DNA of 32,872 nt, from contig JAFXSD010000021.1 in the NCBI GenBank assembly GCA_017525905.1, positions 1 through 32,872 on the forward strand. Direction: 5' to 3'. The position numbers and the translations under genes are program-made. Positions 6,980 to 15,574 of this stretch are shown here, in pieces. The notes below the pieces were generated by a model that saw only the letters and a list, made by a program, of their open reading frames with translations, was not told the origin of the DNA and did no database searches. The first letter of the stretch is position 1. Every line of letters starts with the position of its first letter. The stretch is from Elusimicrobiota bacterium. GTDB taxonomy: Bacteria > Elusimicrobiota > Endomicrobiia > Endomicrobiales > Endomicrobiaceae.

Positions 6980-9130
6980 ATGTCATATATAGTTTTTATA
7001 ATATACGGAATAATTTCAATATTTTTACAAATCTTTTTTATCAGGGAATTTGTTCCTTTATTTCATGGTAGCGAATTTGTTATAGGTATAGTGTTGGGAC
7101 ATTGGTTACTGTCTGCCGCAATTGCAAATTTCTTATATCAATATTTAAAAAGAACAAGAGACTTTTTCAATAAATCCGTAAATTTGTTTAGTACATTAAT
7201 AATTTTTATGGTATTGGTATTTATATTTATCCGAAATATAAATGCTGTTTCAGCTACAAATTTAGCTGTAGGTATATCTTTAAAAAGTTTGCTATGCTAT
7301 TCTTTTTTTGCAGTCTTTCCCATAAGTTTTATATTGAATTTGCTTCTTAATTTTTTAAAACAAAGTTTTTCTACCGTGCTTTATCAAAAAAAAATTAAAA
7401 GGTATGTTTGTGAAGCCGCAGGATTTGTTATAGGTGGAACCGTTTTTTCTTTGTTTATGTCATCCATATCCACAACAGCTTTGTTGTTGATAACAATAAT
7501 ACTTATTTTTTGTAATCTTATATATCTTTGTGAAAGTATAATTGTAAAAGTGTTTTATGTTGTTCTATTATGTGTTTCTGTTTATTTAATCGGATATCAT
7601 ACTTTTGATATTGAAAAAAATATTACATTCGACAACAATTCAAATATAAATATCATAGACTTTTCTTATTATAAAAATATACAAAATATATTAATTGAAA
7701 AAAACGGAGAATATTATTTTTATAAAAACGGTAACTGTGAATTTGCTTTGCCCAGTCCGGAAATATTCGATGAAGAAGATTTTGCACATTTAGCCATACT
7801 GCATCATACCGATCCGAAAAATTTGTTGCTTATAGGGGGAATCAGATATCTTTCTTCAATTATAAAATACGATTTGGAAAAAATAGATTTCATCGAACAA
7901 GATTTGAATATGATACATATATTGAGAAAAAATATAAACAAGTTAAATTCTATTTTTAAAGATGAAAGAATAAATGTATATACAGAAGACGCAAGATTAT
8001 TTTTGCAAAATAATGAATATAAATATGATGTTATTCTTATAGGTTTGGATATACCGTTAAATACTACAATAAATAAGTTCTATACTTATGAATTTTTTAA
8101 AATAATAAAAAACAAATTAACCGAAAATGGTTTTTTAGCCTTAAATTTTCCCGGGTCACCGGTGTATTCTCCTTCATTAATGTTTGAATTAAATGCATCA
8201 ATATACGGAAGTTTAAGAAAAAATTTTCCTTATGTCCAAATTATTCCCGGTAAACAAAATATAATAATTTCGTCGCAATCTAAAATGCCTTTTAGATTAC
8301 ATATAAAGAAAAGATTGAAAAAAGTTGAAGAAGAAACTTTTGTATTATCAAAATATTATGTAGATGAAAAAATGGATACTCAAAGGACAAATTGGTTAAA
8401 TTCCCAAATAAAAAAACATAGTACAAAGAAAAATTTAAATAAAGATTCAAATCAAAAAGCAATGTTGTTGTCTACACTATATTGGCAATCAAAGTTTTCA
8501 CCTTTTTTAATGAGATTTTTCAGAATAATAATGAAGTATTCTTATTTCGTTATTTTTTTAGCAATAATAATATTCTTTTTTATTAGATATAAATATTCGG
8601 CTACGGCTTTTGTTTCCGGAGCAAGTGCAATGTGGTTACAATTTGTTTGTTTTTGGGGGTTTCAAATATATGTGGGGCAAATTTATCAGTGGTTTGGAAT
8701 GCTTATAGCTGCTTTTATGTTGGGCTTTGTTATCGGCTCAATATGTTCCGGATATTATCAAAGAAATATGCCGCTGAATAAAAGTTTTTTTTATAGCGAA
8801 ATTATGTATTTGTTACTGATAATATGTTTTATGATAGTTCTAAAACATAAATTGTTGAATATGTATAATATATATCTTTTGTCTTTTGGTGTCGGAACTA
8901 TTACCGGCCTTGAATTCGCACAACTTATAAAAATGTTTGGTATAATGAAAGAAAACAAAAGTAATGTCCAAATATTTTTTGCGGATGCTTTAGGTGCAGC
9001 TTTTGCATGTTATGTCGGCGGGGCATTTGTTATTCCCGTGTTGGGAATAAAAAAATCAATAATATTTATTTTGTTTTTGAAATTTTTAATATTTACATGG
9101 TGGCATTATGATAAAAAACATGGTTTATAA
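6980..9130 (+). CDS. Polytopic membrane protein with spermidine-synthase-like domain
   Basis: A 716-aa protein of unknown function with a membrane / soluble / membrane layout. Residues 1-215 are about six or seven hydrophobic segments. Residues about 255-420 are a spermidine-synthase-like Rossmann domain (HLAILHHTDPKNLLLIGG, then a strand ending in IEQD, then VYTEDARLFL, YDVILIGLDIP, FYTYEFFKII and GFLALNFPG). Residues about 510-712 are another six or so membrane segments. The usual GGGDGG motif is reduced to GG-I-R (286-289) and the catalytic DxxDP is replaced by GLDIPLN, so true aminopropyl transfer is doubtful. Similar fused membrane proteins are usually only annotated by homology. The first and last membrane blocks look like a duplicated unit. 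Its end overlaps the next gene by 23 bases. No clear SD precedes the start. Confidence 0.75.
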   Translation: MSYIVFIIYGIISIFLQIFFIREFVPLFHGSEFVIGIVLGHWLLSAAIANFLYQYLKRTRDFFNKSVNLFSTLIIFMVLVFIFIRNINAVSATNLAVGISLKSLLCYSFFAVFPISFILNLLLNFLKQSFSTVLYQKKIKRYVCEAAGFVIGGTVFSLFMSSISTTALLLITIILIFCNLIYLCESIIVKVFYVVLLCVSVYLIGYHTFDIEKNITFDNNSNINIIDFSYYKNIQNILIEKNGEYYFYKNGNCEFALPSPEIFDEEDFAHLAILHHTDPKNLLLIGGIRYLSSIIKYDLEKIDFIEQDLNMIHILRKNINKLNSIFKDERINVYTEDARLFLQNNEYKYDVILIGLDIPLNTTINKFYTYEFFKIIKNKLTENGFLALNFPGSPVYSPSLMFELNASIYGSLRKNFPYVQIIPGKQNIIISSQSKMPFRLHIKKRLKKVEEETFVLSKYYVDEKMDTQRTNWLNSQIKKHSTKKNLNKDSNQKAMLLSTLYWQSKFSPFLMRFFRIIMKYSYFVIFLAIIIFFFIRYKYSATAFVSGASAMWLQFVCFWGFQIYVGQIYQWFGMLIAAFMLGFVIGSICSGYYQRNMPLNKSFFYSEIMYLLLIICFMIVLKHKLLNMYNIYLLSFGVGTITGLEFAQLIKMFGIMKENKSNVQIFFADALGAAFACYVGGAFVIPVLGIKKSIIFILFLKFLIFTWWHYDKKHGL

Positions 9131-10682
9131 ATCTTTTGTGTTTCTGCTTTTTTTGTTGTTTCCTGTTCTTTCTTTCGCTCAAATATCCGTAGAATATTTT
9201 GGCGGTGCCGAAAGAGTTTCCGGTTCTTGTGCATTGTTGAAGGTCGGAGATAATTCCGTTATTATAGACTGCGGCAGTTTTTATGATGAGGGAAATTTGC
9301 CGTCAAACAATTCCGTAATAGATAAGAAATTAATATCTGCGGATGCAATGGTATTAACACATGCGCATAATGACCATTCAGGCAGAATATTACAACTTAT
9401 AAACGAAGGCTTTAAAGGAAATATTTATTGTACCGATGCTACAAAAAAAATACTTTTTGAAATGTATGACGATGGTTGGAATTATGCGGATGTTAAAAAG
9501 AAATATTTTTGGTCTAAAAATAAAAGAGAAAGAATTCAACTGAGAGAAAGTTCGGAAATGGTAACATTACATTGGCATGCTATTTGTAAAGCCGCTGTTA
9601 AAAATAAGGAGGAAAGCAAATCCGCAGTTTCTCTTGTACAATTAAAAAACAAATATGGTATAAACTTCAGAGTTTGCAGGAATTGTTTGCAAAAAGATTT
9701 GGAAGATCTTCAAGACAGATTTATATCCGTAGAATATAAAAACAATATAGATATAACAGATAAAATAAATTTCAGTTTATATGATGCCGGTCATATTACG
9801 GGTTCGGCAAGTGTGTTTTTTTATGTATATGATGATAAAAAGATAAGAACTGTAGCTTTTTCCGGAGATTTGGGGAGCGGATATTCCAAAATAACTCCTG
9901 ACAAGGATATAATTCCCAAAGCCGATTATGTTTTTGTTGAAACGACTTACGGCGGAGCTAAAAAAAATGTAAGTAATGCCGATTATAAAAAATTCCAAGA
10001 AACAATTTCTGCTGCAATAAAAGATAATAGAATAGTTTGGATACCGTCTTTATCTTTGCACAGAACACAAAAAGTTTTATACGAAATTAAGCAAGCACAA
10101 CTCAACGGACTTATTTTTGATGATGTTCCGATATACAGTTTGTCACCTTCTTCCAACGGCATTACGGAACAATACGAAAGGGAGGTAAAACATCCTTCAA
10201 GAGACAGATGGTTCAAAAATGAAGTTTATATGACGGGCTCTTTTTTGCCGGAAAAGTATATAACGAATAAACCGAAAGAATTTCCAAAACCTTCCATAAT
10301 AATTTCTGCAAGCGGCATGATGGATCAGGGAGTTTCTTTAAGTTTGGTAAATAAGCTTTTACCGTTGGATACGGTTGATGTTTGTTTGGTAAGTTATGTA
10401 GGACCGAAAACTCCGGCAGGTAAAATAAAACACGGAGCTAAGAACATTAGAACAAAATACGGAAATGCAAAAGTTGCGGCAAAAGTTCATGTTTTTGATA
10501 TCTTTTCGGATCATCCGGATATAGATGAACTTATGAGATGGAATTCAAATCAAGATTCGTCCACTAATTTTTATTTGGTTCACGGAGAAAGAAATATATT
10601 GGAAAAAGCAAAAGCTTTATATAAACAAAAAGGTTTTGTTAATACAAAAATTGCCGTTTTGGGAGAAAATAAATTGGATTAA
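9108..10682 (+). CDS. Exported beta-CASP metallo-beta-lactamase-fold protein
   Basis: A 524-aa MBL-fold/beta-CASP protein, the family of CPSF73-like RNA endo/exonucleases. The metal motifs are intact: THAHNDH (H85, H87, D89, H90), DAGHITGSA (H229), FSGDLG (D254), the beta-CASP motif A ETTYGG (E278), the SASGMMDQG segment (401-408), FSDHPD (H469) and VHGE (H492). Unusually, the N-terminus is a textbook Sec signal peptide (KSFVFLLFLLFPVLSFA, likely cleaved before Q25), which would place it outside the cytoplasm. An insert between motifs 2 and 3 has H155-x-H157-x2-C160 and C190-x2-C193, a possible extra metal site. ATG 9120 (MVYK) is an alternative start that keeps the signal. The substrate is unknown; RNA is the family default but uncertain for a periplasmic protein. 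The start lies inside the preceding gene, so the two are co-translated. Confidence 0.85.
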   Translation: MIKNMVYKSFVFLLFLLFPVLSFAQISVEYFGGAERVSGSCALLKVGDNSVIIDCGSFYDEGNLPSNNSVIDKKLISADAMVLTHAHNDHSGRILQLINEGFKGNIYCTDATKKILFEMYDDGWNYADVKKKYFWSKNKRERIQLRESSEMVTLHWHAICKAAVKNKEESKSAVSLVQLKNKYGINFRVCRNCLQKDLEDLQDRFISVEYKNNIDITDKINFSLYDAGHITGSASVFFYVYDDKKIRTVAFSGDLGSGYSKITPDKDIIPKADYVFVETTYGGAKKNVSNADYKKFQETISAAIKDNRIVWIPSLSLHRTQKVLYEIKQAQLNGLIFDDVPIYSLSPSSNGITEQYEREVKHPSRDRWFKNEVYMTGSFLPEKYITNKPKEFPKPSIIISASGMMDQGVSLSLVNKLLPLDTVDVCLVSYVGPKTPAGKIKHGAKNIRTKYGNAKVAAKVHVFDIFSDHPDIDELMRWNSNQDSSTNFYLVHGERNILEKAKALYKQKGFVNTKIAVLGENKLD

Positions 10683-10695
10683 CAAAGAATAAATT

Positions 10696-10726
10696 TTGTG
10701 TTTTTTTATTTTATATTTTGTATAAT
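10696..10726 (+). promoter_or_regulatory. Candidate promoter for mreBCD
   Basis: A perfect TATAAT lies at 10721-10726, and a weak -35-like TTGTGT at 10696-10701 with a 19-base spacer. Transcription would start near 10733, about 40 bases before the mreB ATG. The -10 is convincing and the -35 is not. It falls in the 90-base gap between the MBL gene and mreB. Confidence 0.45.
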
Positions 10727-10772
10727 CATAAGATATTAAGTTGTAATATTTTATAGTAAGAGAGAAATAAAA

Positions 10773-11804
10773 ATGTTTAATTATCTTTTTAAATTATTTT
10801 CAAATGATTTAGGTATAGATTTAGGAACAGCTGTTGTTTTGGTTTATGTAAAAGGTCAAGGTATAGTTTTAACCGAACCGTCTGTTGTAGCTATGGATAA
10901 AGAGACCAAAAATGTTTTGTCTATAGGAAAAGAAGCAAAGAAGATGTTAGGTAAAACTCCCGCAAATATTGTTGCGGTAAGACCTTTAAGAGACGGAGTT
11001 ATTGCGGATTTTGAAGCAACACAAAAAATGATAAGATACTTTATTTATAAAGCAAACAAATCTAGAAGATTATTGCATCCCAGAATCGTTATCGGTGTTC
11101 CGTCCGGAATAACTGATGTTGAAAGAAGATCCGTAAGAGAAGCTGCAGAACAAGCAGGTGCAAGAGAAGTTCATATAATAGAAGAACCTATGGCGGCCGC
11201 AATCGGTGCGGGAATACCAATACAAGAACCGGAAGGAAATATGATAGTCGATATCGGAGGCGGAACAACCGATGTTGCCGTTATTTCTTTAGGTGGTATG
11301 GTTGTATCAAAAGCAATAGATGTTGCCGGTGATAAGATGGATGAAGCAATAGTTCAGTATTTCAGAAGAAAATATAATTTGCTTATCGGAGAAAATACTG
11401 CCGAAATAGTTAAAATTCAGATAGGATCTGTTTTTCCTATGCAACAAGAATTAAATATGGAAGTAAAAGGAAGAGATCAGGTTACCGGTCTTCCTAAAAC
11501 AATAACCGTTACTTCCGAAGAAATAAGATCTGCATTGTCGGAACCTATAAAATCAATAGTTGAAGTTATCAAGCAAACCCTTGAAGAAACTCCCGCGGAA
11601 CTTTCTGCCGATTTGGTTGATAGAGGAATAGTTCTTGCCGGCGGAGGTGCATTATTAAGAGGATTGCCCGAACTGTTAAAACAGGAAACGGAACTTCCAA
11701 TAAATATTGCAGACGATCCTTTAACATGTGTCGTTAGAGGAACCGGAGTTTATTTGGAAGAATTGGATAATATAAAACTTGCACAAAAAAGAAATATAGT
11801 TTAA
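10773..11804 (+). CDS. mreB: Rod-shape determining actin homologue MreB
   Basis: A 343-aa bacterial actin that forms membrane-associated filaments guiding lateral cell-wall synthesis. Visible are the phosphate-1 loop [20 protein letters not shown], the TEPSVVA segment, [19 protein letters not shown], the [13 protein letters not shown] region, the phosphate-2 motif [18 protein letters not shown] and the adenosine motif [11 protein letters not shown]. The usual DLGTANTLVY reads [10 protein letters not shown] here. Length is normal. The SD is AGAGAG about 8 bases before ATG. It is followed 13 bases later by mreC and then mreD in the standard order. Confidence 0.98.
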   Translation: MFNYLFKLFSNDLGIDLGTAVVLVYVKGQGIVLTEPSVVAMDKETKNVLSIGKEAKKMLGKTPANIVAVRPLRDGVIADFEATQKMIRYFIYKANKSRRLLHPRIVIGVPSGITDVERRSVREAAEQAGAREVHIIEEPMAAAIGAGIPIQEPEGNMIVDIGGGTTDVAVISLGGMVVSKAIDVAGDKMDEAIVQYFRRKYNLLIGENTAEIVKIQIGSVFPMQQELNMEVKGRDQVTGLPKTITVTSEEIRSALSEPIKSIVEVIKQTLEETPAELSADLVDRGIVLAGGGALLRGLPELLKQETELPINIADDPLTCVVRGTGVYLEELDNIKLAQKRNIV

Positions 11805-11817
11805 ATCTTTTCATATC

Positions 11818-12642
11818 ATGACAAATACAAATAAAAAAGAAACCAAAGTTTTTTTTAGTTTATTAATAGTTTCTGTAATTTTAATTGTATTAAGACTTAC
11901 TCCAACTGTTCAAGCTTTAAAACAACTTGCATATTCGGTCTTGATTCCGGATGTGGAAATATCTTCCAATCTGTTTAGCAAAACAGGAAATTTTTTACTC
12001 AATTTATACAACATAATAAAAGTCAATCAAGAAAATGCTGAACTTAAAAATGAAAATTTTGAGTTAACACAACAACTGGCTGATTCTCAAATTATTTTGG
12101 AAGAAAATATAAGACTAAAAAACTTGCTAAATATAAAAGAAACTAAAGATATAAAACCCGTTTTTGCAAATGTTATAGTTAGAGAACCTACACAGTGGTA
12201 TAAGTTTGTCATAATAGATAAGGGCTTAAATAATGAAATAGAAGTTGATACTCCGGTTGTAGCGGTGTTATCGGACGGACAAACTTGTGTTTTTGGCAGA
12301 ATATCAGAAGTATATCCGTCTACGGCAAAAGTTGCCTTACTTACAAATCCGTTGTTTTCGATACCTGTTCAAATAAAAGATTTAAAAATTGATTGTGTTT
12401 GTAACGGCTGTGATTCGCCTGTTTTAAAATTATCCTTTATACCGCAATCAGCAAATTTACAAGTCGATAATCAACTTGTTACAAGTTCATTAAGCAATAT
12501 TTTTGAAGAAGGTATAAATGTGGGGAGAATCACAGAGATAAAAAAGACAAATTTCGGTGATTATCAAGAAGTTTTGGTTGAACCGTATTTTCAAACTCAA
12601 TCAATTTATGAAGTTGCCGCATTAGTGAAAAAAATAAAATGA
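11818..12642 (+). CDS. mreC: Rod-shape determining protein MreC
   Basis: A 274-aa bitopic protein linking MreB to periplasmic wall synthases. It has a short cytoplasmic Lys-rich tail, one membrane segment (about residues 12-30), a coiled coil (about 60-95, rich in N/E/L heptads around ENAELKNENFELTQQL) and the two-lobed periplasmic beta domain (NVIVREPTQWYKFVIIDKG, then GRISEVYPSTAKVALLTNP). Order and length are typical. No SD precedes the ATG, so translation is probably coupled to mreB 13 bases upstream. Confidence 0.95.
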   Translation: MTNTNKKETKVFFSLLIVSVILIVLRLTPTVQALKQLAYSVLIPDVEISSNLFSKTGNFLLNLYNIIKVNQENAELKNENFELTQQLADSQIILEENIRLKNLLNIKETKDIKPVFANVIVREPTQWYKFVIIDKGLNNEIEVDTPVVAVLSDGQTCVFGRISEVYPSTAKVALLTNPLFSIPVQIKDLKIDCVCNGCDSPVLKLSFIPQSANLQVDNQLVTSSLSNIFEEGINVGRITEIKKTNFGDYQEVLVEPYFQTQSIYEVAALVKKIK

Positions 12643-13145
12643 TAAATATTATTATTTCAATAATTGTTTATTTCTTTCTTATAATTTTACAATTCGTTAT
12701 TCCGAAATATATGCCTTTTAATATTTGGATGCTGTATCCGAATTTTATTTTAATGTTTGTTGTTTATACGGCTTTAAATAAAGGAATAATGAAAGGACAA
12801 TTAACAGGCTTTTTTTATGGTTTAACATGGGATGTTTTATCCACTGATATATTTGGTGTGCGAACATTAAGTTTTACTATAGCCGGATATTTAGCGGGAA
12901 GTTTTAATAAAAAATTAAATAAAAATCAGCCGCTTACACAAATTATAGTGATGGCTATAGGTTTAATAATTACCCACTTAATTTTAAATGTTGTATATTT
13001 GATATTGCCTGAATCCGAGACAGTTTTTGTTCAAAGTTTTGAATTATCTTACTTAATGATTTTTAATATAATTGTAAATATTGTTTTAGCTCCGTTAATA
13101 TTTAAGATTTTTTTGTTTATAGATAAAATTTTTATAGAAAATTAG
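12639..13145 (+). CDS. mreD: Rod-shape determining protein MreD
   Basis: A 168-aa integral membrane protein with about five or six hydrophobic helices and the MreD pattern FxYGLxWDxLSxDxFG (GFFYGLTWDVLSTDIFGVR). It overlaps mreC by ATGA. No pbp2 or rodA follows; the next genes face the opposite way, so mreBCD stands alone here. No strong terminator separates it from the convergent glycosyltransferase gene 13 bases away. Confidence 0.92.
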   Translation: MINIIISIIVYFFLIILQFVIPKYMPFNIWMLYPNFILMFVVYTALNKGIMKGQLTGFFYGLTWDVLSTDIFGVRTLSFTIAGYLAGSFNKKLNKNQPLTQIIVMAIGLIITHLILNVVYLILPESETVFVQSFELSYLMIFNIIVNIVLAPLIFKIFLFIDKIFIEN

Positions 13146-13158
13146 AATTTTCTCACAC

Positions 13159-14298
13159 TTATTCTTTAATAACTTTTATGTAAAGTTCTTCATGTTGTTT
13201 TATCATATAGTCTATTGAAAAAGTCTCGTCTATTGTATCTTGGGCGGCTTGCCCCATAGTTAATCTTAAATTTTCATTGTTTGCCAGCAATAAAATTTTT
13301 TCTTCCGAAGAATCCGTATCATGAGGCTTTATTAAAAATCCGGTGATATTATTTTTTACGATTTCTCTTTGTCCGTCAACATCATTAACAACCGGTGCAA
13401 GTTTGCAACACATTGCTTCTATTGTTGAAATCGGCAAACCTTCCCATAAAGAAGTCATAACAAAAATATCGGTGGAATTTAATATATTTGAAATGTCTCT
13501 TCTCCATCCGATAAGAAAAATATTTTTCGAAATATCATAATCTTTTATTAACTTTTCGAAAGCAGGCCTTAATATCCCGTCTCCGACAATCACAAACTTA
13601 AAGTTTGTATGTTTTTTAGAAATGTTTCTTGCTATTTTTATAAAGTCATGCAAGTTCTTTTGAGGTTTAAAGGGGCCTATAGTGGTCACTAAAATATCAT
13701 TGTTATCAATTTTTAATTCTTTTTTTAAACTCGGTATTTGATTGAAGTTTTTAAAATTATTTATATCAACGCCTAATCTTATATAATGATATTGTTCTTT
13801 TTTGCCGATATTATTTTCTAAACCTTTTTTTATGTTCTCCGTACTTACAGGTATGAGTTTTGAAGATAATTTTGCACAAAATTTTTCTAAAAAGATAAAC
13901 AGATTTCTTTTGAAAAAACTTTGAGTATCATTAAAACTGAAACCATGAATTGTATGAATTATATTCTTTATTCCGGCAAGTTTTGCCGCAACTCGTCCGG
14001 TAATTCCCGCTTTTGAAGAATGAGTATGAACAACATCGGGTTTTTCTTGCTTTAATATTTTATATATTTTGAAAAGCGCCTTTAAATCTTTTATGGGGTT
14101 TATTTGTCTAACCAAATCTTTTACAAATATAACCCGTACTTTTCTTTTTGTTTCTTCGTCAAGTATTCCGCCGCAACCGCATATTAAAACCGTTTCAAAT
14201 TTCGTTTTGTCAAGTTTTTCGCAAATTGATATGGCAACTTTTTGTGCTCCACCGAGCTCAAGTTTTGTAATAATAACTGCAATTTTTATTTTGTTCAT
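13159..14298 (-). CDS. GT4-family glycosyltransferase (GT-B fold)
   Basis: A 379-aa retaining glycosyltransferase. The N-lobe has KLELGGAQKVA (residues 12-22), HTHSSKAGITGRVAAK (91-106) and HTIHGFSF. The C-lobe has the GPFKPQKNLHDFI donor-binding region and the EX7E motif in SLWEGLPISTIEAM (E286, E294). It probably adds a sugar from a nucleotide donor to a lipid-linked glycan on the cytoplasmic face, since it sits in a unit with a WecA-like phosphoglycosyl transferase. Donor and acceptor are not readable. Its start overlaps the upstream FAD gene by 4 bases. It is the last gene of the minus-strand unit. Confidence 0.93.
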   Translation of the reverse strand: MNKIKIAVIITKLELGGAQKVAISICEKLDKTKFETVLICGCGGILDEETKRKVRVIFVKDLVRQINPIKDLKALFKIYKILKQEKPDVVHTHSSKAGITGRVAAKLAGIKNIIHTIHGFSFNDTQSFFKRNLFIFLEKFCAKLSSKLIPVSTENIKKGLENNIGKKEQYHYIRLGVDINNFKNFNQIPSLKKELKIDNNDILVTTIGPFKPQKNLHDFIKIARNISKKHTNFKFVIVGDGILRPAFEKLIKDYDISKNIFLIGWRRDISNILNSTDIFVMTSLWEGLPISTIEAMCCKLAPVVNDVDGQREIVKNNITGFLIKPHDTDSSEEKILLLANNENLRLTMGQAAQDTIDETFSIDYMIKQHEELYIKVIKE

Positions 14299-15572
14299 TT
14301 TGTTTTATTTAAAATTTCAGCTAAATTTTTTGCATCAATTATATTTTTTTCTATGAAAGAATATTCCCAACTTCCGTATCTTCCTATACAATAAATATTG
14401 TTGTCTTTCAGAAATTTAAAAATTTTGTTCAATAATGCAGTTCTTTCTTTATTAAATAAAACATAAGCATATTTCATATCTATCACATTTATACTTATTA
14501 CTTCGTCCGTGTCATTCATTATGCCTGTTTTTTTAAGCAGGGGAATAATATTTTCGCAATTTTGTTTGTTAGAGAGTTCAATATATAGGCTATAACAATT
14601 TTTAGGGGCTAAACTCTTTGATACATTAGAATAAATTCCTACTCTGTAAAAAGGATATTTTTTTTCAGGGACATATATCCAATGAACATCTTTAATTCTT
14701 TCCGGTAAATTTTTTTTATATTTTATTCCCAAATTTATGCATCTTGTCGAAGTACATTCCAACTTTTTTATAAGAGAAGAAATTTCTTTCGGTAAGTTTT
14801 TTATACTCGACAAAAGTTCTTTTAAAGGTTGGGTTGATATTATATTATCATAAAAATAATATTTATTACCCGCAAGAATTCTTTTGTTTTGTATATCTAT
14901 TGAATAAACTTTAGTGCTTTTAATAACATTCGATTTTATTTTTTTATAAAATCCGTTTATCATTTCCTGACAACCGTTTTTTTGAGGATAATAGAAAACA
15001 CTGTTATAACCATAATTTTGTTCATTTTTATTATAAGCGGATTTTATTATTTCCTCTTGAGAAGGTTTTGGTACGAACGGAGCAGTCCACTCTGCAGTTA
15101 ATTTTTTCAAACTGCAATTCCATAATTTTTTATTGTACGGTTGCATAAAATAATTCGTTATGCCGTCACCGAACATTGCTTTTGCCCAATCTATAAAAGG
15201 CATATTATTATATATTTTTATATTCTTTCTTTTCTTTATTCCGTCGATACATTTTTGTTTTTGCCGTTCGTTAAGATAATACAAATTTGCTTGAAAAGGA
15301 AACGGTATAATTTTATTGTCGAATAAAATAACGGAGTTTCTGTTAACTTTTAAAAGTTTTTTGCCGATAAGCTTTTCTATTAAACTTTTTATTTTTTTTT
15401 CTTTTATATGAATAAAATGTCCGGAATAATCAAATGTAAATCCGTTATCTTTTACGGACTTACATAACCCGCCGACAATGTTTTCTTTTTCAAAAACAAT
15501 AAACGGTTTTTTTGAAAAATATCCGAAAGATAATCCTGAAATTCCTGCACCTATAACAATATTATTTGTCAT
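14295..15572 (-). CDS. FAD-dependent NAD(P)-binding protein, protoporphyrinogen-oxidase/UGM-like
   Basis: A 425-aa flavoprotein of the amine-oxidase-like group. The dinucleotide-binding motif is VIGAGISGLSFGYF (residues 6-19), then EKENIVGGLCKSV and FDYSGHFIH, a pattern shared by protoporphyrinogen oxidases, UDP-galactopyranose mutases and many unassigned proteins in surface-polysaccharide clusters. Also present are PYNKKLW, LTAEWTAPFVPKPS and a C-terminal FAD segment (CIGRYGSWEYSFIEKNIIDA). No haem genes are near. The location between WecA-like and GT4 genes makes a sugar-modifying (mutase or oxidoreductase) role more likely than haem synthesis. This is inference. Upstream spacing to the WecA-like gene is 2 bases. 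Confidence 0.85.
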   Translation of the reverse strand: MTNNIVIGAGISGLSFGYFSKKPFIVFEKENIVGGLCKSVKDNGFTFDYSGHFIHIKEKKIKSLIEKLIGKKLLKVNRNSVILFDNKIIPFPFQANLYYLNERQKQKCIDGIKKRKNIKIYNNMPFIDWAKAMFGDGITNYFMQPYNKKLWNCSLKKLTAEWTAPFVPKPSQEEIIKSAYNKNEQNYGYNSVFYYPQKNGCQEMINGFYKKIKSNVIKSTKVYSIDIQNKRILAGNKYYFYDNIISTQPLKELLSSIKNLPKEISSLIKKLECTSTRCINLGIKYKKNLPERIKDVHWIYVPEKKYPFYRVGIYSNVSKSLAPKNCYSLYIELSNKQNCENIIPLLKKTGIMNDTDEVISINVIDMKYAYVLFNKERTALLNKIFKFLKDNNIYCIGRYGSWEYSFIEKNIIDAKNLAEILNKTK

Positions 15573-15574
15573 AA

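Noticed and set aside
6980..9130. Calling this gene speE (spermidine synthase)
   Set aside because: The glycine-rich cofactor motif and the DxxDP catalytic motif are missing and the domain is embedded between membrane blocks.
13136..13153. AGAAAATT-AG-AATTTTCT inverted repeat between the convergent mreD and glycosyltransferase genes
   Set aside because: The stem is nearly all A-T with a two-base loop, too unstable to call a bidirectional terminator.
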